Shown in pieces: positions 11,688-22,479 of a stretch of DNA of 64,000 nucleotides. Position 1 is the stretch's first letter. Every line of letters begins with the position of its first letter. The notes under the pieces are model-generated. The model worked only from the letters and a program-made list of their open reading frames with translations, ran no database searches and had not been told where the DNA came from. The translations under genes and the position numbers were made by a program. The stretch comes from Voacanga thouarsii (taxonomy: Eukaryota; Streptophyta; Magnoliopsida; Gentianales; Apocynaceae): assembly GCA_026120185.1 (NCBI GenBank), contig JANUWF010001659.1:2976001-3040000 (forward strand), written 5' to 3'.

Positions 11688-12069
11688 AAAGTTCCCTGGG
11701 TGAACAATACTAGTCTTTAGGTTAATGAGAGTTGTTTCATCATTTACTCTATTGGATGCTTAATTGACAATGTGCAGTATCATGCTCTTCCAATCAAAAT
11801 TTGACACATTTTGTTAGGTTGCCCTCGGCTTTATGACAAAAAGGTATTAAATTGTAGATATAGCAAAACCAACTCCTTCAAACATAGCAAACTAGAGATG
11901 AAATTTCTACCAATTATGGATGTGCAATCATTAAAGTTTAAGCATTTTGCTGGTTCTTTGCTCTTAAAGTGCATCTCCATGAAGATGGCATCCTTGGTCC
12001 AACCCCTAACTCAATGGGGTTTAACTTTTTCTTGGAAGGGGAGAAATAATGCTACAGTTCAAAGGAAGT
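11688..12069 (+). other. Possible decayed retroelement internal segment
   Basis: A 90-codon open frame at 11811-12080 ends LVQPLTQWGLTFSWKG. This faintly recalls the segment joining reverse transcriptase to RNase H in Ty3 elements. It lies directly upstream of an L1 LTR copy. The similarity is weak and could be chance. Confidence 0.25.
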
Positions 12070-12690
12070 CTGTAATCTAAAAGAATATGTCCTTGGTGAT
12101 ACGGCAAGTCTTTATTTTAGCCTACACTTGTTTCTAAAGCTGATTGTGTTTATTTTAGCCTACACTTGTTTCTAAAGCTGATTGTGTTTATTTTAGCCTA
12201 CACTTGTTTCTAAAGCTGATTGTGTTTTCTTAAACATGTCTTATGATAGTTCTGGTAATTCTACTTGAAGCAGAACTCAGTTATTCTCTAGGCTATGATA
12301 GGTTAACTTAGCTAGGTTTAACTTCAGTCAACCGGCAGTAATTTTTGGTCAAACATTCAGCTTCTAAGTTGCTTAGGATTGAAGCTACTTAGCTTCGAAC
12401 TTTCTTAGTTTTGAAGCAGTTCTGATTATATGGTTTTGATGTCTACATATGACACTGTAACAGCTCTAATTGAGGCAGTTGTTGAATGATGAAATAGAGC
12501 TAGTTTGTTATGAGGTTTTGCCTCTTTCCTTCTATTCTCCTTCTGAATTCTTGACTTCCTTTTATTCTTTCTTTCATTTCTTCTTGAACTAACATGTTTT
12601 CTAAAATTTTATGATTTCCTAGTTGACCAAGCAACACCATATCAGCCACCACTCAAGCTGAAATGATGTTGCATTATAGCAGAAGCCAGG
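12070..12690 (+). repeat. L1-family LTR, second plus-strand copy
   Basis: This is collinear with 5811-6333: 'atgtccttggtgat' near 12088, 'gtctacatatgacactgtaac' near 12440, and 'caacaccatatcagcca' near 12635. It contains the 38-bp triplication at 12111-12224. No primer site follows. Confidence 0.65.
12111..12224 (+). repeat. Three identical 38-bp tandem units
   Basis: Units at 12111-12148, 12149-12186 and 12187-12224 are identical, each beginning TTTATTTTAGCCTACACTTG. The other L1 copies carry only one equivalent. Perfect identity suggests a recent expansion by slippage or unequal exchange. Confidence 0.95.
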
Positions 12691-13033
12691 AAACCATTTT
12701 AGGCGGTCTAATCTGAGACCAGATAACTCCAGAATAATTAGATAACACAGTATGCATCAACAAACAAGACAAAATACACAACAGATGAATAAAATCCACG
12801 TGATTAGATAATTCAACTGATACATTTTTTATTGTAGGATACTGCTACCATTTTCAGATGACACAAGAAAACTACGGATCATATTGCTTAGTTATCATCT
12901 CATTAGCTTTATGAATAGAAATTACAAGTTCATATAAGGCAGTTCTGTTCCTATTTCGCTCCTATAGTTGCCAAAAGTTTCATGCTTCTTAAAATCCAAA
13001 ATAACCTGAATGACAACAAGAAATAAAAGATAC

Positions 13034-16000
13034 CTGAAGAGCTTTCTTTCTTTCTTCTTCAGAACTTGGCTGTTTAAATACAGCTGACATTCCATCAACT
13101 CGAGTGAAAGTGTCCTGGAGGAATTAGTCAAAATCTGCTTTCACTAAAACCATGTTATGTCTTAAAAGGAAGAAAAATATATATAAAATAAGGGACAAAA
13201 GTATAAACATTAAATTGCTCTCATGTAATAGGCTCTGCTTGCTCATCAAACAATCAATTGCAGTTAATATAGTGCAGTAAACTTTTGCTTTGACACAAAT
13301 ATATCACAGGAAGCCATCCACCAAACCTCATGAGCAGATCTGGTGGCTCTTAAAGGCAGAGTTGTTGGGCAGTGAGTTGGAATCAGTTAGGCTCCAGAAG
13401 AAGATGGTTTCAAAGTAAAAGGGGACTAACCCTAGAGAGACAAGCAGAAGAAAAGATTAGAAAGCCCAAAGAAAGAACAGTTAAAAGTAATCTCCTCGGC
13501 AAATATCAATTGCCAAGGGAAAAATACTTCACGCTCCAAACGAAATAAAACCTCAACATGATGCAGCACCATTTCAGCTTGAGTAGCAGCTGATGTGAGC
13601 TTAACTTGTGAAGCAGTGACCAAAATTTTAGAAGAGAAAAGAGCTTAGTGTTAGAAGAACATAAAGGAAGAATCAGGGAAAGTAAAGAATGCAGCCCCAA
13701 AAAAACAAAAATAATAAAAATAATAAAGTAATAAGAAGAAGAAGAAGGAGGAGGGGGGGGGGGTGAAGGAGGCAAAACCTCACAAAAAACAACTCTATTT
13801 CATTATTCAATCATCACTTTCCTTCTTAGGGATATTACTATTGGTGGCAAGTTATGGGTATCTCTCTGGATTTGGACAAAATCAAGTGAAGTTCAATCCA
13901 TTTAAGTCCATTTATTAAATGGATGATACAAACATATTTTAGATGTCAATTTATCCATACTCATCCATTTATTTTACTTTTAATCAAATAAAAAAACATA
14001 TCCTTTTACCACGTTACAATTGCTAATTAAAGAGATCAGCAGTAGGACCTATGTGTTCATAGAACTCATCCCTTAAAATCAAATAAATAAGCATTTCCTT
14101 TTACCAGTTTATTATTAACCTTGTTAATTAAAGACATTAGAGTGGGACCCATAACATCCCTCAAATAATGGATGCTAGTTGAATTTTTAACATCTAATAA
14201 AGAAACTTAATTTTAATCATCCATACCAATATCAATAGATTTAGAACTACTTCAAAGCACGTAACTTCATTCCTATCATACTACAGAATTACTAAATTCT
14301 ACTACAAGTGGAGAATTATCAAAATGACATTAATACAAATATAGGAATATGCAACCAGCTCTGGAAACAAATGTAGGCTAAAAAATGGACTTCACAAATC
14401 ACCAAGGACATTTTCTTTCAGATCAAAAACTTCTCTTGGCAGCCGAGAGCTTCAGAGATATCAATAACTCACTCAGATAAAAAGTAAACGCCTATGCCTA
14501 TGATTCAAGGAAACCCTCATTCTCCCATGTAAATCCTGCACTTTCAAATTCATTCTGAAATGCCTGTATAATCAATTCTGGATTGCCTGAACTAAAACAC
14601 TACGACCAGGAGTGATGATGATAGTTCTAAATTTCTGGTCTGACATAATAGTTTCACAATGTATGCATGAAAAAAGTAAAGAATAAAATAACCTTTCAAA
14701 GAATGTTAAATTCATTCTTCCTGTCAAACTTTGCCCCAATTGCATATTTACCCCTTCATCTTTCAATTGCAACAGCCACTCCATTTGAACTTTTAATTTT
14801 TTTTCAAGCCAATACAATTTTGTTTATTTTAAAAATCTTAGCTTAATAAGAATTAAATCCTATGATGATTTCAAAATTTTCATCTTTCCCTTGTTTTCTT
14901 TCTTTTCCTCCATTTGTCTTCTTCATTCCTTCCCCCAATCTCACTTTTATCAAAGACATGCAGGAGCAACATAAACATACGAACCCACATCGACAAACAC
15001 AAGCTCAGATACAAAAGAAATACTCCTTCCCTCCCAATCAAATTGACCTACTTGCTATTTTATGCTATCCCAAAAGAATCGACACTTTCCCTTAAAAAAA
15101 AGTTAATATATTATATATTGTAAAATAATCAATATCCTTATCATATACTCCCTCCATCCCATAATATAAGTTGTTAGAGACTACTTTTGCTGTCCCAAAT
15201 TATAAATCGTTGGGGACTTTTCAAGAAGATTTTAAAGCTATTTTTACATTTTTGTCCTTATTTATTGTTCTCTCTCTCTCTCTCTCTTATTTCCAAGACA
15301 TTTAAATAGGAGTGTTTTAGGAAGAAAAAACATAAAGTCACATTGTTTTTAGGAATCTTAATATATGTGAAATTAAGTCAAACGACTTATATTATGAGAC
15401 GGAGGGAGTATTACTTGTATATATTTAAATATGACATAAAGTACAGTGTTGCCTATATGTTTCTTACATTTTATCATATATTACTTTCATAAATTCAGAT
15501 TTAACATAAAGTATTGTGTTGCCTATATGTTTCTTATATTATATTATACTATATTATATTACTATTATATTATAAGTTTTTACTTTTACATAAAATCTCG
15601 TACCAAGCCAAACACTGTCACTTTAGTTGGAAGGAAGGGAGTATTATAGAACCCAAAAGAACACACAAAACCTAATAGTTATGGAATACAGAGATTACAC
15701 ACATTAAAATGATTCTTCAGCCATGGAGATTATGCACAAGGGTGCACACAAGACAAGCCCTTTTCGAACTATTCAAGGCAGCTCAAGTTCAATGTTTTCG
15801 AACTTTTGCTTGGACTTGAGTTGTCATTTTAGGTTCGGATTTTTAATCTAGACAAACACATACACAATAATGTGGCCCAAAGCTAGCAAATATGCTAGAT
15901 TATATATTTAATTAAATTAAAGCATATGCCATATTCATTTTGCATACATTCTTTTATCTTCTGTGAATATTCAAGTTTGAACTCAAATTTAAGCTTTCAA

Positions 16001-19000
16001 GCTCAATGTACCAATAAAACTTTCAATCTAGCTCAAGTTTCAAGGTTTTTAGATCAAATCGAACTCAAATTCGAATTCCACGCTATATAAGAAATAAATA
16101 AAAACAAATTAAGCTTGAATAGCTACATATTCGACTCAATTCAATTAGTTTACACCAAGGTTATTTAAGGCATAAGACGCTTCACCCTAGCATTGCCTAA
16201 GGTGCTAAAAAAGCGCTCGCCATAGTAATGTAAGGCGCCTTTTAGAAATATAAAATTTATATATATCTAGAAAATAAACTTTATATATAATCAGCAAATT
16301 AAATGCTTAATAACTAAAAGATCTATTAATTATATATCTAAACTTTTTTAATTTCTAATCTTGCAGCCAATGTTTTGTTTTATCTCAATTGTCTACCCCT
16401 TCTTTTACTATTTTACCCTTATTTCTTCTTTTAATAGAGGCCTAATATAGTAAATATACAGCAAGCTGTGACACATAATAAATAAAACGACAGCTATTAA
16501 AACAGGTATCTAAAGAGTTAATTTCAATCAGTTAATGACAAACAACTGTTAAAAAGGAATCTAAAGAGTCAATTTAAATAAGTCAATAGCAAACAATTGT
16601 TATACAAGGTATTGAAAGGGGTCAATTCTAATAAGGCATTCGCCTGGAGTGCCTTAGGTCATGTGCCTAGGTGACTCAAGCACTGCGCCTTATTAAAATA
16701 GCGAAGCCTAGAGACCTTTGAAGCGCCTAAGTCTCTCCTCACCTCACCTTAGCACCTAGGTGCGTAAATAACACTAGTTTACACCGCTACACACCTATGA
16801 AATAATGGAACAGAATCCATATATTACAAAAACAAACATAATAAACAACAAAATACACAACAAGATCACCAATATAGAACTGCATGAGTTTCATGCAAGA
16901 ATATGCACACAAAATGAAATTGGTTCATAGATTTGGCTTACACATGGCATGGGGATTCATTTCTTAAATGTACTAAGGGCTTAGAATGTCCATTATTAAG
17001 ACTGATACTTGGTTCTATTGAAACATGGCAATTTGATTTATGAATAAAGTTTTGTGTCAAAAGAACTAGATTTGAATTTATTAAAATTAAAATAATTGGA
17101 ATTTAGCTTTAGATGTGGTGTGTTGGTGTGCCACCTTTGTTGTAGCTGATCTATACACACAACTATTGTTAGATTTCGATTTTTTTTTTTTTTTTTTTAC
17201 TTTGGATAAAGAATGGATTCCACAAACAGACACATACATACAAAAAGTACATTGCTTAACATTTCAAACATTACGGAGAAAAAAAAAAGTGTAGTCCATG
17301 GCTTATAGTGTTTTTAGAAGATTGTGCTAAAAATGAAAAAGTTTCGAACGGGAAGTTGGCACAATTGATAGATGAAGACATGAAAAGGAGGCAAAGTTAA
17401 GGGGGTATAAAATGAGCAACCATTTAAAAATAGAACATTGATCTTAACTTTTTAAGTTTTGCTAATCTAAGATAATAAAAAAGTTCATCGCATAATTGAT
17501 CATAATCAGCAATTCGTTATAAGCTTTAATAGTAGGATTTAGTGATTTGTAAGATTCCCTAAACGATGTAACTCATTGTATGTAAGCATAACATAGACTA
17601 AAAACATATAGGTATTAAGAGAATTTTTATTTTAAAAAAAAAAAATACACATTGCTATTGAAAACAATTTGGCTTCAAACCTCATATTTCTACATCAAAA
17701 ACAAAACAAGAATAAGATTTGTTCAAAGGAAAATTAATTTTTTAACCCATGCACATTTCCTTTCTCATAATTTTTCTTCTCATTTGGTAATATTTAGGGG
17801 TGGCAATTTGGATGATAGCCTAATGGATATCCAACTCCATCCATGAACAAATGGATTTGGATTATTAAAATTAAGTAAATAGAATTAATTGAATATCCAT
17901 TTAAATCCAACAAATTTAATGGGTTTAAATGGATATTTATAGAATACATTTGTGTCTATTTAAATGTAGAAGACTTACATAAATTCGACAATTCGAGAGA
18001 TAAATCCCGCTAATACATAGATCCTATTAGCAATCTCTTTATATAAAGTAGTAAAATAAAATACATATTTATTTGAGTTAAGTGACATCTTCCCCTACCA
18101 CAAAAGTCACACCACTAATATATTTAATTAGCAAAAGAAAGTTAATAAAATAAAATGTTTCTCACTGGACAAAAACATATAAATGGATTATTATGGATAA
18201 ATAGATATCCATCATCCATTTAAATCCACCACATAAATGGATTTAAATGGATTAGATTCAGTTTAATTCCATCCAAATCTAGATGGATCTCCATCTTGCC
18301 ACCTTTAGTAATTTTCCCGAGGAGTTGATGTTCTTCACATGCATATCTAACCTCAAATAAGAAGGATTATTGAATCTAACAATTTGATGTGAAGCTAAAA
18401 TCCTTACAGGAGCCATCCAGCGGCAAGTATCACAATCTATGCATGTATGATCTGCAGATTCAACATAGTTACGAAATATTCCATTAGATAAACGTTAATT
18501 AAGTACCAGATAATTAAAATTCAAACAGAAAAAATAGCATTTCAAACAAGGGAGAGAGAAAAAAAAACCAAAAAAAATAATAATAAGAACAATATTCTAG
18601 TCGCTTATTCTCAAGCTTGTTGTCCAAATTAAATGCTTTCTGGACATGATACCATTCTCACCTTAAATCAATTAAGGGGGCCTAAACAAGCCATCTTCCT
18701 TTTTCACTTTAATATTTCTAGGTTTTCCTTCCCCTCATCAACTAGCCAAAACCTTGAACAATCAGAATGCATTTTACAGAATTAATCACTGAATTCATAT
18801 GATTTCTAACAAAAAATTACCTACGAAAATGTCTCCATCTATGTTCTGCGGACGTCGTTGTCTTCTTAAAGTAGTGCTTTGGATTTCTGAAGCCTTTACT
18901 TTGAGTGATATTCTAGAACATCCTTTCCCACTAGATTGCGTATTATTCTGGAACCTAGAAGTAATATTAACATTAGTCCACGGATAAAAGCTTGCCGTCG

Positions 19001-19025
19001 CCGATGCTGCAGTTGGCGTCGCCAT
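13034..19025 (-). CDS. Plastid-targeted ferredoxin-motif / metallo-beta-lactamase-family-like protein, first three exons (partial)
   Basis: Three exons join on the minus strand: 19025-18821 (68 codons plus one base, donor GTAATT), 18451-18408 (44 bp, acceptor CTGCAG, donor GTAAGG) and 13114-13034 (27 codons, acceptor CTCCAG, donor GTATCT). Phases fit exactly, giving 110 residues with no stop. Residues 1-50 are rich in Ser, Thr and Ala and poor in acidic residues, as in a plastid transit peptide. Next come RRQRRPQNIDGD, then DHTCIDCDTCRWMAP, whose closely spaced Cys resemble an Fe-S ferredoxin-like site, then TFTRVDGMSAVFKQPSSEEE. From memory of plant proteins, this N-terminus belongs to a plastid metallo-beta-lactamase-fold family. 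The hydrolase domain itself is not in the window. The ATG at 19025 is the first in frame. Remaining exons must lie beyond position 1, or the gene is truncated. Introns 2 and 3 are heavily invaded by transposons. Confidence 0.8.
13310..14480 (-). repeat. L1-family LTR relic inside intron 2
   Basis: This reads, reversed, the same blocks as the L1 LTRs at 5811 and 12070: 'caccaaggacattttctttc' near 14401 and 'cctcacaaaaaacaactcta' near 13777. It is split by the MITE-like segment at about 13850-14240. Purine-rich runs at 13731-13760 produce spurious Pro/Ser-rich open frames. It sits in intron 2 of the host gene, between exons 3 and 2. Confidence 0.6.
13850..14240. mobile_element. hAT-like MITE relic, related to 17795-18307
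   Basis: The left end reads TTGGTGGCAAG. The body shares 'atccattta' repeats and an 'attaaagagatcagc..agtaggacc' block with the element at 17795-18307. Its ends are worn and no TSD could be fixed. It interrupts the L1 LTR relic. Confidence 0.5.
14862..15145. other. Intron 2 sequence without recognised elements
   Basis: Pyrimidine-rich on the plus strand. Overlapping short open frames (14862-15095, 14914-15123) have no motif and fall inside the inferred intron. Confidence 0.4.
15148..15408. mobile_element. Stowaway MITE (Tc1/mariner), TA target site
   Basis: The left end CTCCCTCCATCCCATAATAT and the right end, reversed, CTCCCTCCGTCTCATAATAT are the classical Stowaway termini, flanked by TA at 15146-15147 and 15409-15410. 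The body is 261 bp, non-coding, and includes a CT microsatellite at about 15270-15287. It sits in intron 2. Confidence 0.93.
15432..15548 (+). repeat. Imperfect direct duplication next to Stowaway
   Basis: Two copies of about 45 bp (15434-15480 and 15503-15548) share ACATAAAGTA and TGTTGCCTATATGTTTCTTA. A degraded GGAAGGGAGTA near 15633 looks like another Stowaway-type terminus, hinting at a second worn MITE here. Confidence 0.7.
16157..16776. mobile_element. MULE-like non-autonomous element, 9-bp TSD GTTTACACC
   Basis: A perfect 9-bp duplication GTTTACACC at 16148-16156 and 16777-16785 flanks ends reading AAGGTTATTTAAGGCA and, reversed, TAGTGTTATTTACGCACC. Inside, each end carries GC-rich blocks built on AAGGCGC / GCCTAGGTG motifs in opposite orientations. 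The TSD length points to Mutator-like transposition. There is no transposase, and it lies in intron 2. Confidence 0.85.
17795..18307. mobile_element. Non-autonomous hAT element in intron 2
   Basis: Termini are TAGGGGTGGCAA and TTGCCACCTTTA. The flanking 8-mers GTAATATT (17787-17794) and GTAATTTT (18308-18315) differ at one base. The body is full of mirrored AAATGGAT / ATCCATTT motifs. It is 513 bp long, non-coding, and ends 100 bp from exon 2. Confidence 0.88.
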
Positions 19026-19130
19026 TACCAGATTGCCGCAGTTTCTTCGGTTTTGATTTTATTTCGGGGGCTGGGATGTATCTTATTGGCCTCCCATTTT
19101 ACCAATCATCGCGACTGTTACTAAGAGGTG
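19026..19130 (-). promoter_or_regulatory. Probable promoter/5' leader of the host gene
   Basis: Read on the minus strand, the 100 bp before the ATG are GC-richer than the surroundings. They contain GATTGG (reverse CCAAT) and GGCCAATAAG, CCAAT-box-like motifs. No clear TATA box was found, so the start site is unknown. Confidence 0.4.
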
Positions 19131-19194
19131 GACTTAATTAAGGGTGTACTCAATTTTTTCATAATCGGATCGGATATCTAATAAAAAAATTTAT

Positions 19195-19440
19195 TAGTTC
19201 ACATTATGTGCTATAATGCTGAGCCAAGGATGCTCCGCCTTATCTATAGAAGCAGTCAACTGAGTTCTGAACGAATTAGCTCCTTGGTAATGGCTTAATC
19301 TATAGATAGAAAGCCCATGATGGGAAACTACCACGTTAGGTTTGGAGAGAGTGGGACCGGTTATATAATAGGGAGAGCAGATGCAAGCTTTTTCTTTCAA
19401 TAGCCGGCCAAATGACTACAGGATCCTCGGTCTACCCTAT
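19195..19440 (-). other. Possible organelle-derived (mitochondrial) insert with group II intron domain V-like hairpin
   Basis: This block is markedly GC-richer than both flanks. At 19310-19343 the plus strand reads AAGCCCATGATGG, then GAAA, then CTACCACGTTAGGTTT. This can fold as a two-part hairpin with a GAAA loop and an internal bulge, the shape of group II intron domain V. Its A-C mismatches are the kind plant mitochondria repair by C-to-U editing. Which intron it came from is not known. The minus-strand open frame 19194-19400 is probably incidental. Confidence 0.4.
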
Positions 19441-20467
19441 CTCAATTCACCATTTCGAACTTTATAATTAAATCGTAATTGAATTAGTAATATTATAATT
19501 TAAAATTTTAAAATATAATTATTTAAAAAAATAAAATTGATCAATATAGTATAATTCAAGTTGATAAATACATAAATAACAAAATTTTAAAAAAAATGTG
19601 ATATTTTCTCTATTATTATAGATTATTTAGTCCATTTATATAACTTATTTTTTTCTATGAATATATTATCTTATTTAGTAAAAAAAAAAAAAGAGGAAAC
19701 GGTTCAATTCGATTGAACCGTCCACTTCAATGATTCACCAGTTGGACGGGCCGATCCAAATTGATTCACACAAAATAGAACAATTTTTTAGAATCTCAAT
19801 TTGTAGGAGATGACCGGATTAGTTTGGGGACCAGATCACGATCCGACTGGTCTCACTGGCCAGCCCGAACTGGTCCAAAAAACAATGGGTGTACTTCCAT
19901 ATGCATTCGATTGAAATACATTTATTAAAATTTAATAAAATATTATTAAATATAAGATAAATATATAAGAGAAAAAATATAATATATTGTAAATATATAA
20001 CAGTTTATAGAAAATTAAAATTATTTAAATTAAAATTTTGATTTGAATTGAAAAGAATTGCTTCCCAAATACAAGCTAATACAAAATTATAATTTATGTA
20101 ATTTTTTTCCGATAATTATTATTTTCTTACAAAATATCATTTTTTTTCGTTAGTCACATGTTATTTTTTAATTTTTCATTCAATTTAAACTTCTTTTTTT
20201 TCGAAAGAATTGCAATCAAAATACACCAAAAGTCCATAGAGCTGCAAATTGAAGAACAGTCACAAATAATTTGGGAGCATTTTCATGTAGAAAGTTTTGA
20301 ATTCTAGTCATTAGACATCAAGAAATTGGGGAGTAAGGCTTGAGCTACAAGAGATTAGAGACTATAGCTTTAGCCATCAAGGTACTAGATTGAGCGGCCA
20401 TGGTAGAAGTCAAATACCACAAAACTTTGCCTGCAGCTAGAGTACATTGTGAATGAATACGAGAATT
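19441..20467. other. AT-rich spacer, possible worn transposon
   Basis: GGGTGTACTC at 19144 and GGGTGTACTT near 19886 may be related element ends around an AT-rich core. 20225-20440 has no recognised feature. No coding potential was seen. Confidence 0.3.
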
Positions 20468-20880
20468 CGTTTGATAAAATTGAAATTTAAAAATTACAAT
20501 TTGAATGTTTAAGTAACGAATTTGGAAATTTAAATTTTAAAGATTGAAATTTAAAATTTAAAATTTAAATTTGAAGTATGAATTAATTATAATTTATTTT
20601 TATAATATATTTTACTACAATTTAAATTAAATATAAAAGAATAATAATAATTATTTATTTATTTAATATATTCAGTTTAAACTTAAATAATTTTCAATTC
20701 ACTTAAATTTATAATAGAATCTCAGTATGTCTTAATTAATTAAGTGATAATAATTTTTTTATCAAATACAATTAATTAATTAAGTATTTAATATTATTCG
20801 TTATCAAACGCGTTTAATAAAATAAGTACTTTATTAATTAATTTTAAATATTTAATTAAGTTGTCAAACAAGCCTCAAAA
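20468..20880. mobile_element. AT-rich MITE, reverse-oriented relative of 7772-8372
   Basis: It ends in GTTGTCAAACAAGCCTC. The interior shares the 'cgttatcaaa' and 'aattaattaag' blocks with the copy near 7.8-8.4 kb in reverse order. No TSD was resolved. Confidence 0.6.
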
Positions 20881-22470
20881 GGACGACGAATAAGGTTATG
20901 CTTTTTTTTCCCCTTATTTTACAAACTAGATACAATTAAGTCTCATGTGATTCACAAAAATTATTCAAGAAGATTATCTCAATATAGTAGATGTCCAGTA
21001 TTAGGAGTAGCACGTACAAGAATAATCTTATCAAAAGGTATTCAAACTTATTATGCAACATATATAAGTGAAACAACAATATAATTAAGTCAAATGTACA
21101 AATGAATAAGAATTAACACTAAGGATATTAAAAGTGGAATCAAGAGAATTATCATAAGTTAGGGAAACAAATTTAGCATATGAATATTAAGTATTAACAT
21201 AAACTATGGAAATAGAAATCTAAACATATAACCATCCTCATTTGACTTCTTAAAGCAGAATGTGCATCCTCAAAAATAGAAAAGTGCCCAAAAGAAACTA
21301 AATGTCAACATATTCAATATCAACAAGTAATCTCAAAGGAAATTTGTCTAATATTTGGGACGCAGAAATTTGTCTAATATTTGGAACGCAAAAAGTATGG
21401 AAGTAGCCTAGGTATTAAATATGTCAAAGAATCAAGCACAAATAATTCTTATCATCCAGAACACATACTTATAATTAAAAAGTTAAAACTTGAAAAAATA
21501 AAAGAAATATATATAGAGAGAGTAAACTCCACAATTTATAGTGGTTTGACTACTTCAGAGTTTAAATGCACTACCCAAGACCTAACCCTACAATTTTTAA
21601 GCTTCCACTATATTCCAATAGTGATCTTTATAATAAGGGATCACCATTCAACCTCAAGCCTTCCCTAACTCTTGTTGTTGCACAAGTAGTTTTATGCTTT
21701 AAAGCAACCCACAATCTAGGAGATCTCCTCGGTAAGTCTTTAAGCCTTGAATTGAGTTTTATGCTATTCCTCTAGCAACCCTTAGTCACACTCAATAGAT
21801 CACTCCTCTCCACAAGTTTTTATAAACTTGTAAGAGTTGATTTTACCCCTATCTAAAGTAACTTAACACTCTAAAGGTGTTTATGAGATGATGGATAAAT
21901 ATGTTAACTTAATAACAAATGAGATTACAATTTAAACTTTAGAATAGTCTCTCAATAATAGATAGTACAAATGAAAGAACTAAATAAATTGAGAAAGATA
22001 AGAAGATGAAGTTCAAAGAAATTCTTTTAGAAAGATGGGAAGTGTGAGGGTCATTGTCAACAGCCTTGCTTAACAAGAATCTTTCATAAGACTCCTTGAT
22101 AATTACTAACGATGTGTTTTCTTGGCAATGACATGTTTTAGAAACTTTTTAAAATTAGTTGCATTAGGAAGAGGATTCTCACTTTATATTAGTGACCAAA
22201 GAACTTCAGTGAGATGGAGAGAACGAGAAAAGAACGAAGCACGAAACTGAGGTAGATTTATTATAGTTCTAGTCAAGGAAACAGAGTAAGGAATTCATGC
22301 ACATACACTAAGTGATTCTGAAACATACATCTTTGATAGAGCTTTTTACTTTCTTTGTTAAAGTATGCTTAACAGTTCAAGTTAATTGCTACAACAGTTA
22401 TTGTATCTTCAAAAAGGACTTGAATCATTCTCATCTTGATCAAAGACCTTTCTAGTAGAAAGGTTTCCTT
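20881..22470. other. Unassigned AT-rich DNA
   Basis: No domain, element terminus or RNA gene was recognised. Open frames at 21381-21668 and 21566-21775 overlap in different frames and carry no motif. Confidence 0.4.
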
Positions 22471-22479
22471 GGTGTCAAC

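Noticed and set aside
13506..13775. Pro/Ser-rich open frame on the minus strand
   Set aside because: It arises from a purine-rich simple run in an LTR relic inside intron 2; no family similarity.
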